From Yersinia canariae (GTDB lineage Bacteria > Pseudomonadota > Gammaproteobacteria > Enterobacterales > Enterobacteriaceae), in the NCBI RefSeq assembly GCF_009831415.1, contig NZ_CP043727.1, forward strand, positions 3,100,001-3,164,000: a stretch of 64,000 nt of DNA, in the 5' to 3' direction. Each line of letters begins with the position of its first letter. Position 1 is the stretch's first letter. Of the stretch, positions 52,209 to 61,245 are shown piece by piece. Under the pieces are notes generated by a model. That model was not told the origin of the DNA. It worked only from the letters and a program-made list of their open reading frames with translations, and made no database searches. Both the position numbers and the translations under genes were made by a program.

Positions 52209-52865
52209 ATGCAGTTTGAATGGAGCGCTATTTGGCCCGCCATCCCAATCCTGCTTGAAGGCGCCAAGTTAACCCTATGGATTTCGGTCCTGGGGTTGCT
52301 TGGCGGCCTGATTATTGGGGTTGTAGCAGGTTTTGCCCGCGCCTATGGCGGTTGGCTGAGCAGCAATATCGCATTAGTGTTTATTGAACTTATCCGTGGT
52401 ACGCCAATTGTGGTACAGGTGATGTTCATCTACTTTGCGTTGCCGATGATGATGCCAGTGCGCATCGATCCCTTCACCGCGGCTGTGGTGACTATCATGA
52501 TTAACTCAGGGGCGTATATCGCGGAAATCACCCGTGGCGCGGTCCTGTCAATCCATAATGGGTTCCGCGAAGCAGGTCTGGCGTTAGGTTTATCCAAACG
52601 CGATACCTTGCGCTACGTGATTGCGCCGCTGGCACTGCGCCGTATGTTGCCACCATTAGGTAACCAATGGATTGTCAGCATCAAAGACACCTCACTGTTT
52701 ATCGTGATTGGGGTAGCCGAACTGACGCGTCAGGGGCAGGAAATTATTGCCGGTAACTTCCGCGCCATGGAAATATGGAGTGCGGTTGCGGTTATCTACC
52801 TGATAATCACCTTGGCTCTGAGCTTCGTTCTGCGCCGGTTAGAAAGAAAACTGAAAATAATATGA
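52209..52865 (+). CDS. glnP: Glutamine ABC transporter permease GlnP
   Basis: 218 residues with five membrane helices and the EAA loop ending in [30 protein letters not shown]. It forms the homodimeric inner-membrane channel. The stop overlaps the glnQ start (ATGA). Confidence 0.96.
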   Translation: MQFEWSAIWPAIPILLEGAKLTLWISVLGLLGGLIIGVVAGFARAYGGWLSSNIALVFIELIRGTPIVVQVMFIYFALPMMMPVRIDPFTAAVVTIMINSGAYIAEITRGAVLSIHNGFREAGLALGLSKRDTLRYVIAPLALRRMLPPLGNQWIVSIKDTSLFIVIGVAELTRQGQEIIAGNFRAMEIWSAVAVIYLIITLALSFVLRRLERKLKII

Positions 52866-53584
52866 TTGAATTCAAAAACGTCTCCAAACACTTTGGTAAA
52901 ACCCAGGTGCTCCACGACATCAATCTGAATATCACCAAGGGAGAAGTGGTGGTTATTATTGGTCCCTCCGGCTCGGGTAAATCGACCTTGCTGCGTTGTA
53001 TCAATAAGCTGGAAGTCATTACCAGCGGTCAGTTGATTGTTGATGGCCTGGATGTCAATGATCCCAAAGTTGATGAACGCCTGATTCGCCAGGAAGCTGG
53101 CATGGTGTTCCAACAGTTTTATCTGTTCCCGCATTTGACTGCGCTGGAAAACGTGGCTTTTGGCCCCATCCGTGTACGAGGAGCTTCTAAGGAAGCGGCC
53201 AATAAACTCGCGATGGAGTTATTGACCAAAGTCGGGTTGGAAGAGCGCGCTCATCATTATCCGGCAGAGTTGTCTGGTGGCCAACAGCAGCGTGTGGCGA
53301 TAGCCCGTGCTCTGGCGGTAAAACCTAAACTGATGCTGTTTGATGAGCCGACGTCTGCGCTGGACCCTGAATTGCGTCATGAAGTCTTGACGGTAATGAA
53401 AGATTTGGCCGAAGAAGGCATGACCATGGTCATTGTCACCCACGAAGTGGGCTTTGCTCAAAAAGTGGCATCGCGACTGATCTTCATTGATAAAGGCCGG
53501 GTGGCACAAGATGGGGATCCGGATAGTTTGATCTCAAATCCGCCCAGCGAACGTTTACAGGAATTCCTGCAACACGTTTCCTGA
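52862..53584 (+). CDS. glnQ: Glutamine ABC transporter ATPase GlnQ
   Basis: 240 residues from ATG 52862 ([12 protein letters not shown]), matching E. coli GlnQ. Walker [10 protein letters not shown], signature [15 protein letters not shown], Walker [15 protein letters not shown], switch His in VTHEVGF. It drives glutamine import. Confidence 0.96.
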   Translation: MIEFKNVSKHFGKTQVLHDINLNITKGEVVVIIGPSGSGKSTLLRCINKLEVITSGQLIVDGLDVNDPKVDERLIRQEAGMVFQQFYLFPHLTALENVAFGPIRVRGASKEAANKLAMELLTKVGLEERAHHYPAELSGGQQQRVAIARALAVKPKLMLFDEPTSALDPELRHEVLTVMKDLAEEGMTMVIVTHEVGFAQKVASRLIFIDKGRVAQDGDPDSLISNPPSERLQEFLQHVS

Positions 53585-53608
53585 CAAGCGATTGATATTA
53601 CACTAAAA

Positions 53609-53650
53609 TAAAAATGGCGGGCATCTTTACTGATACCCGCCATTTTTATA
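53609..53650 (+). terminator. Terminator of glnHPQ
   Basis: ATGGCGGG / CCCGCCAT stem, extended by an imperfect ATC/GAT pair, followed by TTTTTAT. A-rich on the other side, so it may also serve the convergent chemoreceptor gene. Confidence 0.8.
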
Positions 53651-53752
53651 TGGATATTTGGTCATATATGGGTTTGCTGATTCTTAACCTGAGAAAATGC
53701 CCTCATCAACTTCACCACATCCTGCATCCCAATATTGACCTGATTAATCACT

Positions 53753-54967
53753 TCACCGGCATCTTGGGTCAGCGTCACCCCGCCCCCCCGCCTGCTCAAC
53801 ACACACCCCCATACCTTTGATGGCCGCCATAACACCATCTTGAATCGTTTTGGTCATGTGTTCGATTTCAGTCGCCGCCTTACGTGAGCTTTCTGCCAAT
53901 ATACGCACCTCACTGGCTACCACAGAAAAACCCTTTCCATGCTCACCAGCATGGGCGGCCTCTATTGAGGCATTGATCGCCAATAAATTAGTTTGCGAAG
54001 AGATTTTGCGAATTGCCTCCACAATGGTGCCAATCTCTTTCGAACATCGGCCTAACTCACTGATAACACCCGATGTTTCGCGAGCAACAGACTCCACCTC
54101 CTGCATACCACGCACTGCCTGCTGGACAATCTCAGCCCCTTGTGATGCCGACCGGTCAGTGGTTAATGATAAATGATGCACATCGCGGATCAGGTTTTCC
54201 TCTTGCTCCTGCTGCAACATCAATTGTGTAATATCCTGAGCAATTTTCACCACTTTCAGCACCTGCCCCTCTTTGTCCATAATCGGGTTGTAGCTCGCTT
54301 CCAGCCAAACTCGCTCGCCACGACTGTTCACCCGCTCAAAACGCCCAACAATAAATTCACCACGGGCTAAACGCTGCCAATGCTGGCGATATTCATCGGA
54401 GTGGGCAAATTCTGGGGTACATAAAATTTGGTGCGACTTATGTCGAATATCGGCCAGTGAATAACCAATAACATGCAGTAAATTAGTATTAGCATCCAAA
54501 ATAATGCCTTGCGGTGTGAATGTAATCATTCCCATCGAGCGATTAAGTGCAGCCAATAAACTCTGATGCTCTTGAGATTGTAAAATTCGTTCAGTCACAT
54601 CACTCGCAATCTTGATAATTTCCACGACATTCCCTTGGCTATCAAGTACTGGCGTATATGTCCCTTGCAACCAAATAATACTGCCATCTTTACAGACGCG
54701 TTTAATATTGTCGGTAATCGGTCGCCCTTCATTAAGCAATTGCCAATGACGCCGATATGCATCGCTTTGCACATAATGTGGATCACAAAACAGCTTATGA
54801 TGCTTCCCGAGGACTTCTTCACGCTGGTATCCCATTGCTTGTAAAAACAGTGTATTAGCATGCTTCACCGTGCCATCCGGCTTGAAAATAATCATGGGGA
54901 CTGCACTGTCAATCGAGGCCAATTCGGCACGGGGAGAAGTATGAGATGAGCTGAAGTTGAACAACAT
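53753..54967 (-). CDS. PAS-PAS methyl-accepting chemotaxis-type protein, 3' end shifted at a C7/G7 tract
   Basis: 404 residues as read. Two PAS domains (about 20-130 and 135-250; each with an [19 protein letters not shown] or [16 protein letters not shown] start), then an MCP signalling domain with the conserved hairpin tip [26 protein letters not shown]. No membrane helix, so it is cytosolic. After GVCVEQAGG the frame ends in an unrelated RGDADPRCR. Removing one G from the tract (complement 53783-53789) restores [13 protein letters not shown] and on to a stop at 53662, a protein of about 434 residues. It is therefore a frameshift, phase variant or sequencing error. Confidence 0.85.
   Translation of the reverse strand: MLFNFSSSHTSPRAELASIDSAVPMIIFKPDGTVKHANTLFLQAMGYQREEVLGKHHKLFCDPHYVQSDAYRRHWQLLNEGRPITDNIKRVCKDGSIIWLQGTYTPVLDSQGNVVEIIKIASDVTERILQSQEHQSLLAALNRSMGMITFTPQGIILDANTNLLHVIGYSLADIRHKSHQILCTPEFAHSDEYRQHWQRLARGEFIVGRFERVNSRGERVWLEASYNPIMDKEGQVLKVVKIAQDITQLMLQQEQEENLIRDVHHLSLTTDRSASQGAEIVQQAVRGMQEVESVARETSGVISELGRCSKEIGTIVEAIRKISSQTNLLAINASIEAAHAGEHGKGFSVVASEVRILAESSRKAATEIEHMTKTIQDGVMAAIKGMGVCVEQAGGRGDADPRCR
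53783..53789. repeat. Homopolymer C7 (G7 on the gene strand) at the frameshift
   Basis: Seven identical bases within a GC-rich stretch of the chemoreceptor gene. Six would keep the conserved C-terminal reading frame, so the tract length sets whether the last 40 or so residues are made. Confidence 0.75.
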
Positions 54968-55360
54968 AAGTCGAGTCCTTATGGTGAAAGATAGAGCTGC
55001 AAATAGGTCATGTGGCTATCAACGTTTTTGCACAACAAAACCCAAAAAAGCCTAATAGGATTTTCTTTAAGTTTTATTCTTCACCCTGGACGATGAGGTC
55101 TTTAGTTAATAAAAGTAAATACAGAAAAAATCAAAAGAAACCTACACTTGTCGGCTATGGTGCCCAACTAAGAATTATCTTAATTAGCATAGACGAAAGT
55201 ATTGAGGTTTGCTGCAAGGCAGTAGAAGGGAAATAAGATAGTGTGATTCCAATACCCAAAGTCATTGGAGTTGCAGGTAGGCGGCCAGTAAACAACAAAT
55301 AGCATTTATGCTAGCCCGTAGGGTGACCCCAGCCCCCTGCAACGTCAAATACGAATGGAA
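54968..55360. other. Intergenic region with Yersinia-type repeat
   Basis: About 390 bases. The chemoreceptor promoter region is on the left; one 74-codon frame there (55012-55236) has no coding features. The right part is the repeat described at 55249-55357. Confidence 0.5.
55249..55357. repeat. Dispersed intergenic repeat of Yersinia type
   Basis: The segment starts CCAATACCCAAAGTCATTGG and has facing TTGCAGG (55271-55277) and CCTGCAA (55336-55342). The opening words (ACCCAAAGTCATTGGAGTTG) occur in a common intergenic repeat of Yersinia genomes as I remember it. It lies between the convergence of the chemoreceptor and rlmF neighbourhoods, without coding content. Confidence 0.5.
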
Positions 55361-56323
55361 TTACCAGCGTTCGGCTTTCCACGCTGCCTGCTGCTCTGGC
55401 GTCAGGAACGTCCATGCTACAAACCGGCTCACCTTCTGCCCCTGCGCCATATCAATGGTACGAACTTCAACAGCATTGGCGTAACGCAGTGCGTGATAAA
55501 TAGCCGGTAATGTTGTCTTTTTAGAAATCAGGGAAGTAAACCAGAAACAGTTTTGTGCTTTCGTTGCACTCTCTGCCACCATGCGGCTCACAAATCCTTC
55601 TTCCCCGCCCTCACACCAAAGCTCGCTATTTTTGCCACCAAAGTTTTGCACCGGCTTGGCGTCGACGTCACCTTTACCCAGCTTGTGCAGTTTACGACGA
55701 GTGGTTGCCGCCGCCTCTTCTGCTGAGCCGTGGAACGGGGGATTACACAAAGTGGCATCGTAGCGTTCATTCACGGCCAGAATACCGTCGAATATTGCCT
55801 GTGGATCTTTTTGCAGCTTAAGTCGAAGAGTATTTTTTAGCGTTGGATTCATGGAAACCACCATCTTCGCTGCGCTAAGTGCTTGCGAATCAATGTCAGT
55901 TCCGGTGAAACGCCAGCCGTATTCTCGTTGACCAATAATGGGGTAAATACAGTTCGCGCCAACGCCAATATCCAGCAAAGCAATATTTTTACCTTGTGGA
56001 ATAACACCATCATTGCAACTGGCCAATAAATCAGCCAAATGGTGCACATAATCAGCACGCCCAGGGATCGGCGGGCATAAAAAGTCAGCCGGAATATCCC
56101 AATATTCAATGCCATAAAAATGTTTTAGCAATGCCTTGTTGAGCATTTTTACCGCCACTGGAGAGGCGAAGTCGATAGAAATATCACCATAGGCAGTGAG
56201 AGCCAAAAATGGAATTAGCTCCGGGCAACTCGCTGACAGCGCGTCAAAGTCATAACGCGAGCGATGACGGTTGCGCGGGTGCAATCCACTTTTTTCTTTA
56301 GGGAATATTTTTTTATTTTCCAT
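55361..56323 (-). CDS. rlmF: 23S rRNA (adenine-1618-N6)-methyltransferase RlmF
   Basis: 320 residues from ATG 56323. GLHPRNRHRSRYDF at the N-terminus, SAM motif LLDIGVGANCIYPIIG, and the N6-adenine methyltransferase motif NPPF (CNPPFHGS) identify RlmF (YbiN). It methylates A1618 of 23S rRNA. The longer frame upstream is not conserved. Confidence 0.94.
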   Translation of the reverse strand: MENKKIFPKEKSGLHPRNRHRSRYDFDALSASCPELIPFLALTAYGDISIDFASPVAVKMLNKALLKHFYGIEYWDIPADFLCPPIPGRADYVHHLADLLASCNDGVIPQGKNIALLDIGVGANCIYPIIGQREYGWRFTGTDIDSQALSAAKMVVSMNPTLKNTLRLKLQKDPQAIFDGILAVNERYDATLCNPPFHGSAEEAAATTRRKLHKLGKGDVDAKPVQNFGGKNSELWCEGGEEGFVSRMVAESATKAQNCFWFTSLISKKTTLPAIYHALRYANAVEVRTIDMAQGQKVSRFVAWTFLTPEQQAAWKAERW

Positions 56324-56615
56324 CGTACTGACTCTCTGATAGGCATTTTCTGGCGCGTAAGATAGCACAAATTTGTGTTAAACGGGTCAGCAGCATCGGG
56401 CAACGTAACCTTACAGCTGCTTTAATTGCTTTAGTGGTCGCCCCCTATTATTGGTTTTTCTCGTAGTATCTGAAAAGGCAGCATGGCGAATTTGATTCAA
56501 AAAAACTGAACAATTAACTCAATTCTATCCGGTTTTAAAATTTCAACAAGGGCGTAACATAGCTTCTATCGAAAGGGAACGCCCTTTCAAACTTAAAACC
56601 GAATAGGAATACATC

Positions 56616-56876
56616 ATGAAAAACATCAAAAATTTCGTTGCAGTTATCGCTCTGTCTACTTTATCTTTCGGTAGCTTTGCCGCTGAATACGTCAGCAGTC
56701 AGGATGCTGCTAAATTGGAACAAGTTGGCGTTATCTCTGTCAGTGGTGTAACTGACCTGAGCAGCTTGAAAGCACAATTGGCAGAAAAAGCCGATGCAGC
56801 GGGCGCTAAAGCTTTCACTATCACTTCAGCAACAGGCAATAACTTGATGCACGGTACTGCGGTTATTTATAACTAA
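56616..56876 (+). CDS. YbiJ/BhsA-like DUF1471 periplasmic protein
   Basis: 86 residues: a signal peptide ending SFAA and then the DUF1471 fold (VGVISVSGVTDLSSLKAQLAEKADAAGAKAFTITSATGNN, with NLMHGTAVIYN end). Members (BhsA, McbA, YahO, YbiJ) respond to stress and affect biofilms. In the dinG-ybiB neighbourhood YbiJ is the expected orthologue. GGAAT precedes the ATG; a strong terminator follows. Confidence 0.88.
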   Translation: MKNIKNFVAVIALSTLSFGSFAAEYVSSQDAAKLEQVGVISVSGVTDLSSLKAQLAEKADAAGAKAFTITSATGNNLMHGTAVIYN

Positions 56877-56910
56877 TTTACCTCTAGCTATCAGATAGTT
56901 GTAAGAGAAA

Positions 56911-56941
56911 AAGCCCATCAGCAAACCTGATGGGCTTTTTT
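56911..56941 (+). terminator. Terminator after the DUF1471 gene
   Basis: AAGCCCATCAG / CTGATGGGCTT stem followed by five T; the A-rich left side could also serve the convergent M3 peptidase. Confidence 0.88.
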
Positions 56942-56969
56942 CTGCATGTAAAACAAAGAGTTATACTTT

Positions 56970-58826
56970 TTATTGAAGCCGCGCGTTTATTGCGTGGGCA
57001 AATGTACGGCACATTACCTCATCACCCTGCTGGTTGTCAGCCAGAAGTTCATCCCCATCAATCACCCGCATCGTCACGTTTAAATCAAAGTCTGCCGCCA
57101 GCTGTGGCCGCATTGCTGCCAGTTCAATCGTTTTTCTGGCCTCATCCCAGGCCTCTGTAACCGTTTGATTGCAAACTTTGGCCAGATAATCCGGATTAAA
57201 ACCTTCCCCTGTCAGACTGCGCAATGTTTCATCGTGGCTAACACTGTTGCCTGGCCGCCAATAATGCTCAGCGAGATCGGGGCCGATAGCCGGGTTGTCC
57301 GTCAGGTAACCATCGCGTTTGAGGAAGAATGCTCGGGTCTGCTCGACCGCCATCAGTGCCAATAAATAACCTTGATAAGAGCAAGCGGATTCCATGGATA
57401 ACAAATGCGGAATAGCCAATGTTGGGCGCGGGCTGCCACTGACGCCCAAGATTTTTAACTCAATATCCCGGGCCAATTGGGTCATCGCCTCTGGCGTGCA
57501 TTGGGCGTCATCCCATTGATAAAGCTGCCATTCAAAATAGGGTACTAATAAGATATGACGCTCATTAAAAGCTCTCATAGGTTGCCGCGCCCGAATACTT
57601 TCCTGAATCAATGCATCGGGAACCGATTCACCCTCATTATTTTTAGCATAACGTTTTATCCAATCGGCATCATCAAGCAGGCTATCACAGAACATTGATT
57701 GTGTTTCGGCGTAGGCCATTGAGGTTGGAGGGAATTCCTGCGAGAGACACGGCGCATTTTGCACAATATTAGAAAAATGAGCCGCATGCCCCCCTTCATG
57801 GAATAAGGTGTTTAGCCCCGATGCCCCACTTCCAACCTGATCTGGCTTGGCCAGGCTGGTGAAATTGATCCGCGCGGGAATCCATTTGCCTTGATCGACA
57901 AAGGGCGGTACCGGCCCATGCATAAACCCATTCTCATATTTACCCTTTCGTACCAACAGATCTAAATTCATCTGCGCACCACGAAAACCAATATGCAGCC
58001 GTTTAAAGCTTTTGACCCACCGATCAAGTGACTCCGCAAAGGGGAAATAAGGGTCTAATTGGCGAGTGACATCGCCTCCACTGGCAAAGCGAATATTCCA
58101 TGGCTCTAGTGTTTCAGGCCCTTTCTCCTGCGCTAATTGCTGCAAACTTCGCAAGTTAGCCTCTCGAGTCTGGACTTCGAAACGATCCAAAATGGCAAAC
58201 AACTGCTCTGGCGTCATCTGCTCCGTTTTATTCACTTTGTAATCAAAGTAATTGCGATAGCCCATTCTCCGCGCGAAACGATTACGTAAACTAATTAGTT
58301 CCGGCAAACCATTGTGCAATAGCCATTGTTCCAGCTCACGCAATGCCAGATGCGAACTGTGCCGACATTCCGCATTTTCATTGGTGCCTTGGTTGGTCAA
58401 TAACTCACCCAAAGAAGCAGGAACTCGCTCACCAGCAGCATTTAAATGTGTCAAGGTAAAGGTCTTGCGGCGCTGATAAAGGGATGATTCAGCAGCAATA
58501 ATTTCATCGAGTAAAGTTTGCGTTTCGGGGTCTTCAATGGCATTACAATCAAAAAAACGATACCAGCCCTGCAACCCGTGCAGCAGTTCATCGCGTTCCG
58601 CCGTAGCGGGTTCATTTTTCATCTGAGCAATCAGGTCACGCAATTCCTTTAAACGATAGCTTTGTGCAATAAAACGCTTATAAATTGTCTCGGCAGCAGA
58701 GAATTGCTGTGCAATATCCTCTCCGCCAAGCCCCATATAGTTCAGCCAGAAAAGATCTTCTTTAGCCTGATGGACTGCCAGGTAATCCTTATTCAGAGCA
58801 GTAAAGTAGTTCAAAGCCTGTTGCAT
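56970..58826 (-). CDS. M3-like zinc oligopeptidase
   Basis: 618 residues, mostly helical. Zinc site H343-E-G-G-H347 (LFHEGGHAAHF) with a third ligand expected at E374 in AYAETQSMF. There is no signal peptide, so it is cytosolic. It is shorter than PrlC/Dcp and resembles the stand-alone M3 family oligopeptidases. It probably degrades short peptides; the substrate is unknown. Confidence 0.82.
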   Translation of the reverse strand: MQQALNYFTALNKDYLAVHQAKEDLFWLNYMGLGGEDIAQQFSAAETIYKRFIAQSYRLKELRDLIAQMKNEPATAERDELLHGLQGWYRFFDCNAIEDPETQTLLDEIIAAESSLYQRRKTFTLTHLNAAGERVPASLGELLTNQGTNENAECRHSSHLALRELEQWLLHNGLPELISLRNRFARRMGYRNYFDYKVNKTEQMTPEQLFAILDRFEVQTREANLRSLQQLAQEKGPETLEPWNIRFASGGDVTRQLDPYFPFAESLDRWVKSFKRLHIGFRGAQMNLDLLVRKGKYENGFMHGPVPPFVDQGKWIPARINFTSLAKPDQVGSGASGLNTLFHEGGHAAHFSNIVQNAPCLSQEFPPTSMAYAETQSMFCDSLLDDADWIKRYAKNNEGESVPDALIQESIRARQPMRAFNERHILLVPYFEWQLYQWDDAQCTPEAMTQLARDIELKILGVSGSPRPTLAIPHLLSMESACSYQGYLLALMAVEQTRAFFLKRDGYLTDNPAIGPDLAEHYWRPGNSVSHDETLRSLTGEGFNPDYLAKVCNQTVTEAWDEARKTIELAAMRPQLAADFDLNVTMRVIDGDELLADNQQGDEVMCRTFAHAINARLQ

Positions 58827-58905
58827 AGCGTTCCTTTTCAGCAGGTTGGGAAAGCAAAAGAGGTTACTCAGTCCGACGTGATCAAGAGGGCTAAATGACC
58901 GAATG

Positions 58906-59874
58906 TCAGAGTGGTTTGATTGTTTTTATTTGTTGGCATGCCTGTTCGATAGTATCAGCCTGCCCGACCGCGACCAAACAGCATGCTAGCTGTTTTTGGA
59001 TAGAATCAGGGATAGGTAAAACCCCCGCTAAACAATCTTCAATCCAACGGGTGGTGATGGCGGCATCTTTCGATAAGGGTAATTGCAGCTCCGTTGGCTC
59101 TGGCTGGCGATCCAACAAAATTTGCTGCTCGCCTTCATTGATGTAATGAATTGGTGGACAACGTAATGGATTAGCATAGACCTCCCCTTCGGTCCCTTGC
59201 TGTAACAGGGCTGGCGCACTGATTGCTTGGAAGAAACCACCGACCTTTTGCATGTATTCCGGATGAGAAACACTGGCAAGGCGCAGCGCTTTATCGTGGA
59301 TAAACGGCGTTGCCAGTTTTGCCAACGTGTGGCTGCTGTTTCTCACCCCCATACGCCAGCGTTGCTGTAATTGCGCGTCTAATTGCGCAGACAGTGCTGA
59401 AACAGGAATAAACACTGGCAGCCCATTATCCAGGCGCTGTTGAGCCTCTGTCGCATTGCCCGACCAAGGAATATTCAGTTGCTGAAAAATCTCGGCACTG
59501 GTCACCCGGCTACTGTCTTCTATCACACCGTGTACCACCACTGGCAGCCCAAGGCGGGACAGCAATAATGCCAATAGTGGAGTGAGATTGGCTTGTTTCC
59601 GAGCGCCATTGTAGCTTGGAATCACAATCGGCAGTGGCCGGCCTTGCGGTGCGCGCAGTGACATCACCTGTTCTTGCATCGCCTGATAGAAACCCAGAAT
59701 TTCCTGTTCGGATTCACCTTTGATGCGAAATGCGATCAGAATGCCCCCCAGCTCCAGCGCCGGGACTTGTCCCGCCAACATGGCTTTATACAGTTCATAG
59801 GCCGTCGCCTGATCCAAATCACGGGCATGATTTTTACCGCGCCCAATCTCTTTGATAATTTTGCTGTAATCCAT
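58906..59874 (-). CDS. ybiB: TrpD2-like DNA-binding protein YbiB
   Basis: 322 residues. MDYSKIIKEIGRGKNHARDL, PIVIPSYNGARKQANLTPLLA, WRMGVRNSSHTLAKLATPF, and GTEGEVYANPLRCP are near-identical to E. coli YbiB. It has the anthranilate phosphoribosyltransferase fold without that activity, and in E. coli YbiB binds nucleic acid and is linked to the SOS response. It lies next to dinG as in E. coli. Confidence 0.94.
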   Translation of the reverse strand: MDYSKIIKEIGRGKNHARDLDQATAYELYKAMLAGQVPALELGGILIAFRIKGESEQEILGFYQAMQEQVMSLRAPQGRPLPIVIPSYNGARKQANLTPLLALLLSRLGLPVVVHGVIEDSSRVTSAEIFQQLNIPWSGNATEAQQRLDNGLPVFIPVSALSAQLDAQLQQRWRMGVRNSSHTLAKLATPFIHDKALRLASVSHPEYMQKVGGFFQAISAPALLQQGTEGEVYANPLRCPPIHYINEGEQQILLDRQPEPTELQLPLSKDAAITTRWIEDCLAGVLPIPDSIQKQLACCLVAVGQADTIEQACQQIKTIKPL

Positions 59875-60210
59875 GGTGCGGTATTTCTCCTATCAATATT
59901 TCGTAAATACAAATCAGGTTCAATATTGCTGAAACTTTATCACTGATATGGACATGCCCGAAATAGTTACCGAGGATAATGCGGAGTAAAAGCCCAAACC
60001 GCAGCACATCATCCACTAGCAAGGCAATCCCATGTTTGGTCAGTGTTGCGGATATCAGTATTGCCAGTGTTCGCAGTGAGTAGCGGGGAGGTCACTGTTT
60101 TTAATAGTGTTTGGAATATCAACGCGGGTGGGTAGGATTACTGACCCTCAGTTGGCGGGGAAAACAGGTCACGGCTGAAAGTGAAACACAGCAATGACCT
60201 GCATATGCCT
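59875..60210. other. Intergenic region between ybiB and aqpZ
   Basis: About 336 bases with no credible gene or clear element. It holds the ybiB promoter region on one side and the aqpZ 3' flank on the other. Confidence 0.5.
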
Positions 60211-60915
60211 CTAGGGATTGTTCAGCTCTTCCGGCGGGCTGAACAGCACACGATAGATAGCGCCCCCCAGCGCGCCGCCGACCAAAGGCGCGACCCAAAA
60301 CACCCATAATTGCTGTAATGCAATTCCGCCAGCAAAAATCGCCACCCCAGTGCTACGGGCTGGGTTTACTGAGGTGTTATCCACAGGAATGCAGACTAAA
60401 TGAATCAGTGTAAGGCACAGGCCAATCGCCAGGGGAGCGGCAACTGCCGGGGAGCGTTTATCCGTCGCCCCCATAATCACCATTACAAACCCCATGGTTA
60501 AAATCACCTCTGCGACCAATACCGATTGTAAGTTATAGCCCCCCGGTGAGCGAACGCCAAAGCCGTTACTGGCGAACCCGGCACTGACATCAAAACCGGC
60601 CTTGCCACTGGCGATTAAATACAAAACTGCGGCGCCTGCTAATCCCCCGAGTACTTGCGCACAAATATAGGGAATCAATTGCGCACCAGAGAAACGGCCA
60701 CCGACCCATAATCCGAGTGATACCGCAGGATTAAAATGCGCACCAGAGACATGCCCTAATGCATAGGCCATCGTGACCACCGTTAGCCCGAATGCCAGTG
60801 CTACGCCGAGAAATCCAATACCGACCACCGGGAACATTGCCGCCAATACTGCGCTGCCACACCCGCCTAACACCAGCCAGAAAGTGCCAATAAACTCTGC
60901 CATTAGCTGTTTCAT
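60211..60915 (-). CDS. aqpZ: Aquaporin Z
   Basis: 234 residues from ATG 60915 (AGAGG upstream). Both NPA motifs are present (HFNPAVSLG and SVNPARSTG), with six helices and AqpZ features [16 protein letters not shown] and [20 protein letters not shown]. It is a tetrameric water channel in the inner membrane. Confidence 0.95.
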   Translation of the reverse strand: MKQLMAEFIGTFWLVLGGCGSAVLAAMFPVVGIGFLGVALAFGLTVVTMAYALGHVSGAHFNPAVSLGLWVGGRFSGAQLIPYICAQVLGGLAGAAVLYLIASGKAGFDVSAGFASNGFGVRSPGGYNLQSVLVAEVILTMGFVMVIMGATDKRSPAVAAPLAIGLCLTLIHLVCIPVDNTSVNPARSTGVAIFAGGIALQQLWVFWVAPLVGGALGGAIYRVLFSPPEELNNP

Positions 60916-61245
60916 TCTGATCGACCTCTGCCCGCTAAACATCTTGATAGCAGTTAGCGTTGTCGCTAACCAATAACTAGCAATTTACACCGGAGGTACT
61001 GCTAAGCTTGACGTGTTAGTGTCTGCTCACCAGCGGCTGATATAAGCTTAGTCACTGGATTAATGCATATCGGGAAAGATTTCAGATCAAATGATTTTTT
61101 TGAGAAATTACTTAATGAAGGGAAAGATATTTTGCAGTGATATTTAGGCTAGAGTGGGCGCAATCCAAATGAGGCGGGCAGTATCACTCGAAACTATCAT
61201 TCATTCGAGCCGCACTGATGACCGAACCCGCTCACCAAACCATCC
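60916..61245. other. Intergenic region between aqpZ and dinG
   Basis: About 330 bases with no gene. A separated 8-bp inverted repeat (CTAAGCTT 61002-61009 and AAGCTTAG 61044-61051) is present; its meaning is unclear. Confidence 0.5.

Noticed and set aside
55012..55236. 74-codon plus-strand frame in the gap before rlmF
   Set aside because: No good ribosome site, composition unlike neighbouring proteins, and no recognisable feature. Likely chance.
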